From the NCBI GenBank assembly GCA_023436175.1, contig JAEZKE010000029.1:1-27876 (forward strand): a stretch of DNA of 27,876 bases, given 5' to 3'. Below, in pieces: positions 22,994-27,876 of this stretch. This DNA comes from Methanobacteriota archaeon (GTDB taxonomy: Archaea; Methanobacteriota; Methanobacteria; Methanobacteriales; Methanobacteriaceae). Made by a program: the position numbers and the translations under genes. A model generated the notes under the pieces. It was not told where the DNA came from. It saw only the letters and a list, made by a program, of their open reading frames with translations, and did not search any database. Each line of letters opens with the position of its first letter. Position 1 is the first letter of the stretch.

Positions 22994-24094
22994 ATGGTTA
23001 AAGTAAAAGAAACTGTAAAAAAGCTTGATCCGTACGTTCCGGGAAAATCAATCCCAGAGATAGCACAAAAATATGATATTGATCCTGAAACAATTATAAA
23101 GCTTGGATCAAACGAGAATCCAATTGGTCCATCTAAAAAAGCTATTGAAGCAATAAAAAAGAATCTCCATTTAATAAGCCAGTATCCTGAAACAAATTTA
23201 GAGCCATTAAAGGAGAAAATAGCATTATATTCTGGGGTAGATAGTTCTAATATAATTATAGGTGGGGATGGAGCAGATGAAATTTTAGACGTGCTTGGAA
23301 AAACATTAATAGAACCTGGAGATGAATTTATAGTCCCCCTACCTTCATACATGTACTATGAGTTTACTTTGAAAATCCACGGCGGAGTTCCGGTATATGC
23401 AAAATGGGATATGGAAAAAAATAAACTTGACGTGGAATCAATAACAACCGCTCTATCTGAAAAGACAAAAATAATCTTTTTATGTACTCCTAATAACCCT
23501 TCGGGAACATTAATAGATAAAGAAGACATTAAACGTGTACTTGAAAGTACAGATGCTCTTGTAGTTGCAGATGAGGCATATTTTGAGTTTTCAGAAGTTA
23601 ACAATGTTGATTTGCTGGAAGATTATGATAACCTGCTTTTACTCCGGACATTTTCCAAGGTCTTCGGACTTTCTGGAATGAGAATAGGCTATGCAATTTC
23701 AAATTCAGAATTTATAGAATACATGCACAGGGTAAAACCAGTATTCAGCCTTACAAAGCTTTCATATGTGGCTGCATCAGCAGTACTTGATGATAAAGAA
23801 TACATACGAAAATCTATAGAAATTGGAATTCAAAGCAGAGAATTTTTATACGAAAACATGTCTAAATTCGATAAACTTGAGGTTTACCCTTCAAAATCGA
23901 ACTATTTGCTTGTAGGTGTTGAAAAAACTGGAATGACTTCCAGTGAGTTTGCAGAAGAACTTTTAAAAAGAGGAGTCATTGTAAGAGACTGTGCTTCGTT
24001 TAAAGGATTGGATGATTACTGGGTAAGGGTGAGTGTTGGAACAATGGAAGAAGATGCCCGGTTTATTGAGATATTAAAAAATTTAATTGCATAA
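22994..24094 (+). CDS. hisC: Histidinol-phosphate aminotransferase
   Basis: The protein has 366 residues, a fold type I PLP enzyme. The motifs are KLGSNENPIGPSKKA at the N-terminus, GGDGADEILDVLG for PLP phosphate binding, CTPNNPSGTLID, VVADEAYFEF with the PLP-ring Asp193, and LRTFSKVFGLSGMRIGYA with the Schiff-base Lys222 and the phosphate-binding Arg230. The C-terminal arginine lies in YWVRVSVGT. It transfers the amino group of glutamate to imidazole acetol phosphate in histidine synthesis. GGTGATTAT directly before ATG 22994 sets the start. No other his genes are nearby. Aromatic aminotransferase activity is sometimes reported for the family and is not excluded. Confidence 0.93.
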   Translation: MVKVKETVKKLDPYVPGKSIPEIAQKYDIDPETIIKLGSNENPIGPSKKAIEAIKKNLHLISQYPETNLEPLKEKIALYSGVDSSNIIIGGDGADEILDVLGKTLIEPGDEFIVPLPSYMYYEFTLKIHGGVPVYAKWDMEKNKLDVESITTALSEKTKIIFLCTPNNPSGTLIDKEDIKRVLESTDALVVADEAYFEFSEVNNVDLLEDYDNLLLLRTFSKVFGLSGMRIGYAISNSEFIEYMHRVKPVFSLTKLSYVAASAVLDDKEYIRKSIEIGIQSREFLYENMSKFDKLEVYPSKSNYLLVGVEKTGMTSSEFAEELLKRGVIVRDCASFKGLDDYWVRVSVGTMEEDARFIEILKNLIA

Positions 24095-24124
24095 TCAATT
24101 TGCATATTTGGGGTCGAAGTTTAA

Positions 24125-24823
24125 ATGATGATCGGAGACATAATCGTATCCTCTTTAGAATTTCCTGGAAAAATGTCCCTTGTTATTTTTACAGGAGGAT
24201 GTATTTTAAAGTGTCCATATTGCCATAATCCGGAACTTATAGACAATGGAAAGTCTGTAGAACTCTCTGAAATTATCCAAAAAATTGAAAGTTCCATGGA
24301 TTTTATAGATAGTGTCGTAATAACGGGAGGAGAAGCTCTTATTCAGTATGATGATGTAAAGGAGATCTTAAAATACTGTAAAAATCAGGGGTTGGAAACT
24401 AAATTGGATACAAATGGATGTTTTCCAGATAAACTTTATGAACTTATAGATCTATTAGATTATGTAGCTTTAGATATTAAAGCTCCTTTTGATAAATATA
24501 ATAAAATTATAGGATCGGATGTAGGGGCTAACGTTAAAGAAAGTATGGAAATTTGCATAAACCGGGGAATATATCTTGAATGCAGGACAACTTATGTACC
24601 TTCATTAATGGATCCTCGGGATATAATTGAAATTGCAAAAAGTATAACAACAGATATATATACAATTCAACAATTCAGGGATAAAACAGTATTAGATAAA
24701 AAATTACAGGGTACCCCTATTCCATCAAGGGAAGAACTTAAAGAAATTGGAGAAACGGTAAAACCATTCTTAAAGAAAGTGAGAATAAAAACTGCAGAAT
24801 TTGGTGATGAATTTATAAATTAA
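24125..24823 (+). CDS. Radical SAM activating enzyme, anaerobic ribonucleotide reductase activase type
   Basis: The protein has 232 residues. The radical SAM cluster motif is GGCILKCPYCHNPEL with Cys26, Cys30 and Cys33, followed by SVVITGGEALIQ (GGE motif), TKLDTNGCFPDKL and a C-terminal VKPFLKKVRIKT. The opening (GDIIVSSLEFPGKMSLVIF) is that of the NrdG-related TIGR02495 group, which makes a glycyl radical on a partner such as class III ribonucleotide reductase. In methanogens it is often found away from its partner, as here. Either of two adjacent ATG codons may be used; no good ribosome binding site is visible. The gap to hisC is 30 bases. Confidence 0.88.
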   Translation: MMIGDIIVSSLEFPGKMSLVIFTGGCILKCPYCHNPELIDNGKSVELSEIIQKIESSMDFIDSVVITGGEALIQYDDVKEILKYCKNQGLETKLDTNGCFPDKLYELIDLLDYVALDIKAPFDKYNKIIGSDVGANVKESMEICINRGIYLECRTTYVPSLMDPRDIIEIAKSITTDIYTIQQFRDKTVLDKKLQGTPIPSREELKEIGETVKPFLKKVRIKTAEFGDEFIN

Positions 24824-24857
24824 TTAACCATTATTTTTTATTAGGCGGAGGTCGTGC

Positions 24858-25991
24858 ATGCCTATATTATTATTTGGAAGTAGTCATTTAGAACTCATAA
24901 CCGGTAAAAAAAATACTACCATACGGAAACTATGGAAAAAACCACTGTCTCCTGGAGACCGTCTTCACTGCTACTGGAATTTAGTGTCCAAAGAACGTAG
25001 AAAGTTATTTGAAGCCGAAGTAACTGATGTGGAGATTAAGGAGTTTAAAGATATCATTAAAGATGATGATCTTGCAAAAGAAGATGGTTTTGAGAATGCT
25101 TCAGAGCTTGAAGCAGAGTTTAGAAGAATGTATCCTGATGATACCGATGATGATTCATTATTTCAAATAATAAGGTTTAAAAAATATCCTGTTGAGAAAT
25201 GGGAAGGCGAAAAAATAGATGAAAAGGCCATAATAACAAAAAGGGCCGATATACTGTTTGATGCTGGAAAATTCAATGATTCTGTGATGTGTTATACTGC
25301 AGCTTTAAGACATGACCCTAATGATGTTTATCTTCTAAATAAAAAGGGAGACAATCTGTCACGTTTAGGTAAATTCAATGAAGCCATAAAAAATTATGAT
25401 AACGCGTTACAAATCGATCCTGAAAATGAATTCATCTGGAACAACAAAGCAATAGCTCTTTTAAACTCAAATAAACCCGAAGAAGCACTAAAATGTAACA
25501 CAAAAGCTTTGAATATAAATAAAAATAACACTGCTGTGTTGTACTGGAGAGGATTTATTTTAGAGATGCTTGGAAGATTTGAAGATGCCTTAAACTGCTA
25601 TAATAAAATTCTGGAAATAGAACCTGAGAACCCTGATGTATGGAATGCAAAGGGAAACATTTTAACTGAATTGGAAAGAACTGAAGAAGCCATCACTGCT
25701 TATGATAAAGCATTAGAACTGTGCCTTGGAGAAGCACCTGATGCATCAACATGGAACCGTAAGGGAAATGCTCTATTAGAACTTGGAAGACTTGACGAAG
25801 CTATAAAATGTTATAATGAAGCTTTAAAATTAGATTCTAAAAATGATATTATCTGGAGCAATAAAGGGGTTGCCCTTATGGAACTTGAAGAGTTTGAGAA
25901 GGCAGCAGAGTGTTTTAACAGAGCAATATTAATAAATCCTGCAAATGAGGATGCCCGGGTCTTAATGGATGAATGTTTGGAGAACTACTAA
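24858..25991 (+). CDS. ASCH-domain and tetratricopeptide-repeat fusion protein
   Basis: The protein has 377 residues. The first 115 or so form an ASCH-like domain: LELITGKKNTTIRKLWKKPLSPGDRLHCYW with the family GxKxxTxR-type core, then FEAEVTDVEIKEF. ASCH domains are PUA-related and thought to bind RNA. Residues about 125-377 contain seven TPR units, each about 34 residues (for example NDVYLLNKKGDNLSRLGKF, then ENEFIWNNKAIALL and APDASTWNRKGNALLELGRL), giving a peptide-binding superhelix. The fusion suggests an RNA-linked scaffold, possibly near translation, but that is inference. GGCGGAGGT precedes ATG 24858. It ends the plus-strand run that began with S3Ae. Confidence 0.85.
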   Translation: MPILLFGSSHLELITGKKNTTIRKLWKKPLSPGDRLHCYWNLVSKERRKLFEAEVTDVEIKEFKDIIKDDDLAKEDGFENASELEAEFRRMYPDDTDDDSLFQIIRFKKYPVEKWEGEKIDEKAIITKRADILFDAGKFNDSVMCYTAALRHDPNDVYLLNKKGDNLSRLGKFNEAIKNYDNALQIDPENEFIWNNKAIALLNSNKPEEALKCNTKALNINKNNTAVLYWRGFILEMLGRFEDALNCYNKILEIEPENPDVWNAKGNILTELERTEEAITAYDKALELCLGEAPDASTWNRKGNALLELGRLDEAIKCYNEALKLDSKNDIIWSNKGVALMELEEFEKAAECFNRAILINPANEDARVLMDECLENY

Positions 25992-26343
25992 TATCCATTT
26001 AAATATAGAAAGTACAATTTTAGTATTATTAAAAATTTAGATAGATAATCAGAGCTTATAAAATTTAAAAATAAATTTTTTCAATCAAAGCAATTATTCT
26101 TATTTGAGATTAATTTAGATTATATAATTTAAAATCCATTATTTGTGCATAGTTAGTAAGTTATGGTTATTTAAATGGAAGCTAATGCAATTAAATTAAA
26201 AGTCATGTGGATTTAAGATAAAGGAAATGGTTGCATATACCATGAGAAATGTTTTTTGCCGTAATTTTCAAATAGCTGAAATGTCTGGAACGCAGTTTTA
26301 TAAAAAAATAAATGGAAAAATGTAAAATAATTAATAAGAAATC
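25992..26343. other. Non-coding, AT-rich convergent gap of 352 bases
   Basis: Neither strand shows an ORF with a credible start and codon pattern. The sequence is strongly AT-rich. No T-run longer than six is seen apart from those near 26080 and 26250, and no hairpin with more than modest stem strength. It separates the ASCH-TPR gene from the convergent PRC-barrel gene and presumably holds both 3' ends. Confidence 0.5.
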
Positions 26344-26634
26344 CTATATTTCTTCTTCTCTTCTTTTAATTTCTTCTATACTTGGAGGTTCTTCTACAGT
26401 TTCAGTTTCGCGAGCACTGTTTAAAAGCACTTTTTCGCCTATAGTTTTTATTTCACTGTAGATTATTTCTATTTTTTTACCCATTCCAAGTTTAGCAGAA
26501 GCCCCTCCTTCTGTAACAATTAGAGATTCAACCCTGTTAGTTTGAGGATCCCATTCCACATCACTTATTTCACCTACTTTATTTCCAGCTGCATCTATAA
26601 CTTCTTTACCTTTTAATTCGTCTGCTATTTTCAT
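26344..26634 (-). CDS. PRC-barrel domain protein
   Basis: The protein has 96 residues. The PRC barrel covers about residues 1-80: ADELKGKEVIDAAGNKVGEISDVEWDPQTNRVESLIVTEGG, then KLGMGKKIEIIYSEIKTIGEKVLL. A charged tail (RETETVEEPPSIEEIKRREEEI) follows. The closest bacterial relatives are the photosynthetic reaction-centre H-subunit barrel and RimM; small stand-alone archaeal forms are common in methanogens and are thought to bind RNA or proteins, with no set function. TGGAGGTT a few bases before the ATG is a good ribosome binding site. The gene is monocistronic and faces the ASCH-TPR gene. Confidence 0.9.
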   Translation of the reverse strand: MKIADELKGKEVIDAAGNKVGEISDVEWDPQTNRVESLIVTEGGASAKLGMGKKIEIIYSEIKTIGEKVLLNSARETETVEEPPSIEEIKRREEEI

Positions 26635-27116
26635 ACTGAACCTCCATGATAATCATTTTTTATGTCTATCAACTAAATTAAGACATATTAATTATATTAT
26701 AATTATTAATACTTTAAGTTTACGACCTCACCAAAAAATCTATCTAATGTCAATAGAACAATATTGAATCGACCAGCAACTTATAAAATGAAAAAATAGT
26801 GATTTGTATTATTTGTAGAGAATTAAGAGTTAAGTTTACTCAATAAAAATTAGAATTATAAAAAATTGAAAAAATTAGGGTAAATTATTAGCTGCATATA
26901 GGTCATGATGTTGATATTTGAGATTTTTGAGTTTATTTTATTTTTAAAATTGTTTGGTAATAATTGAATTTAAAATAAATTATATTTTTATGGAATTGGT
27001 GTTTTGGTCAGGTTTATAGATCAATTTTACTTCGTTAAACAGAACTATTTTTAGCCACTTGGTCGCTATATATTTAAGAGAAATGAAGAATTCAAAATAT
27101 GATGGAAACTAAATAA
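26635..27116. other. Non-coding AT-rich region of about 480 bases
   Basis: This stretch between the PRC-barrel gene and the histidine kinase relic has no ORF with a ribosome binding site. TATA-like sequence is present (for example ATTATATTATAATTATTAATA, 26690-26710, ahead of the PRC-barrel gene, and TATATATTTAA, 27067-27077). It may be decayed gene sequence continuous with the kinase relic. Confidence 0.45.
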
Positions 27117-27507
27117 CTCTAAAATTCTGTAATGGATTATAGTACTCCCTGCTTGCACACCTTCTTCTAATCCAATTCCATTATCACTAACTGAAAAAAA
27201 CATATTCATTATCTATTTTTTGGCTGAAATGTGAATTTAATTCATCTTTTCTGAATTTTATTCTATTTCCTATTAAATTCTGGAATACACATATGATCTG
27301 GTCTTTATCTGCAAAAATTACTGGAAACGGATCAGAAGTAATTTCGGCATTAGTCTCACCAATTGCAGTTCTTAAATTGTTTAATGCATAATTGAAGGCA
27401 GTTTTAGCTTGAAATTCCTTAAATTCATGACCATGTGTTCCAACACGAGAATAATCCAGTAATCCCTGAATCATTTCCTTTATTCTGGAAGCTCCAATGG
27501 CCAGTTT
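27117..27507 (-). pseudogene. Histidine kinase relic
   Basis: On the minus strand, LAIGASRIKEMIQGLLDYSRVGTHG is the end of a HisKA helix region, followed by NYALNNLRTAIGETNAEITSD, FADKDQIICVFQNLIGNRIKFRK (N-box) and, after a frame change at a run of seven T (plus strand A7 at 27194-27200), YVFSVSDNGIGLEE (G1 box). A G2-like remnant, EGVQAGSTIIHYRILE, follows at once, so about 25-30 residues that normally lie between the boxes are missing. A TAA stop (27508-27510) lies just upstream in the same frame, and the N-box asparagine run reads NLIGNRIKF instead of NLIGNAIKF. This is a decayed fragment of a PAS-type methanogen sensor kinase. Confidence 0.8.
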
Positions 27508-27685
27508 TTAGCGATTTAAATTAGCTCACAAATATAAAAGTCATCCATAAGGATAGAGCTCATTCTTAAAATTTCATGGATATACAAACTATGGTCTAAT
27601 GATTACATTATTTCAAAAGATAAATTTGCAATACAAATATCTAAAAAAAATAAGCGACTTTTTAAATTTGATTAATTGCGTTATG

Positions 27686-27876
27686 CTAGTCTTTTGATAG
27701 TTGATGTGTCATATCTTTTAATCCTAGTTTCATTAGTGTTATCAAAGACTTATTCTTTGTATTAAATGCACTTAAACTATCTTGGGAAAAAGGCAGTACA
27801 TACATAATTTCATAATCATCTATCATTAAAACCATCATATTTCTATATTCAAACATTGAAAGAGCTTCTTTATATT
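27686..27876 (-). CDS. Unknown protein, C-terminal part only
   Basis: On the minus strand the frame is open from the window edge to a TAG at 27686-27688: 62 codons, beginning within the gene. The visible part reads YKEALSMFEYRNMMVLMID, then YEIMYVLPFSQDSLSAF and ITLMKLGLKDMTHQLSKD. It looks like a small alpha/beta regulatory domain (somewhat like the last strand and helix of roadblock-type proteins), but I am not confident. The start lies outside the window. The space 27511-27685 between it and the kinase relic shows no gene. Confidence 0.5.
   Translation of the reverse strand, partial: YKEALSMFEYRNMMVLMIDDYEIMYVLPFSQDSLSAFNTKNKSLITLMKLGLKDMTHQLSKD

Noticed and set aside
27060..27120. TATA-like element TATATATTTAA followed by ATGATGGAAACTAAATAA, a possible small plus-strand gene
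   Set aside because: The frame closes after five codons and overlaps the end of the kinase relic.

Overview
The window looks like a piece of an AT-rich euryarchaeal chromosome, most likely a Methanobacteriales methanogen (Methanobacterium-like). The reasons are an archaeal S3Ae (eS1) ribosomal protein, a Tsr3-family rRNA modifier, archaeal-type ApgM, the archaeal GlmM/GlmU pair, a DUF116 protein, a ChlI-ChlD fused chelatase motor, and repeated GGTGAT-type ribosome binding sites a few bases before ATG or GTG. No tRNA, rRNA, CRISPR array or insertion sequence was seen.

Layout. 1-485 (-): Tsr3, cut by the left edge. 776-4422 (+): a bacterial-looking cassette with a 70-aa orphan, two AHSA1/SRPBCC proteins, a PhnB-like VOC protein, an alpha/beta hydrolase and a CPBP membrane protease. 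4525-6672 (-): AAA+/VWA chelatase-type protein. 6877-8272 (+): a 51-aa zinc ribbon overlapping a 161-aa unknown, then DUF116. 8271-8454: a block of five successive hairpins. 8445-11435 (-): a seven-gene run of small membrane proteins (two DUF2178-like) with an XRE regulator and a CPBP protease. 11730-15225 (-): DHA2 transporter, MarR regulator and a second DHA2 transporter. 15567-16579 (+): Fe-S flavoprotein-like reductase and a frameshifted NifX-like gene, then a second, inverted copy of the hairpin repeat. 16982-25991 (+): a housekeeping run of S3Ae, DUF92, apgM, glmM, glmU, gamma carbonic anhydrase, hisC, a radical-SAM activase and an ASCH-TPR fusion. 26344-27876 (-): a PRC-barrel protein, a histidine kinase relic and a partial unknown gene.

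How the parts fit. GlmM and GlmU (overlapping by ATGA) would make UDP-GlcNAc, a precursor for pseudomurein and glycans. ApgM serves glycolysis/gluconeogenesis and HisC serves histidine synthesis. The MarR gene and the second transporter carry closely related 17-bp palindromes overlapping AT-rich TATA-like sequence, which suggests one repressor controlling itself and a drug or toxin efflux pump. The most system-like, poorly described locus is the XRE/DUF2178/CPBP membrane operon. The most unusual non-coding structure is the hairpin repeat present in two intergenic spaces in opposite orientations.
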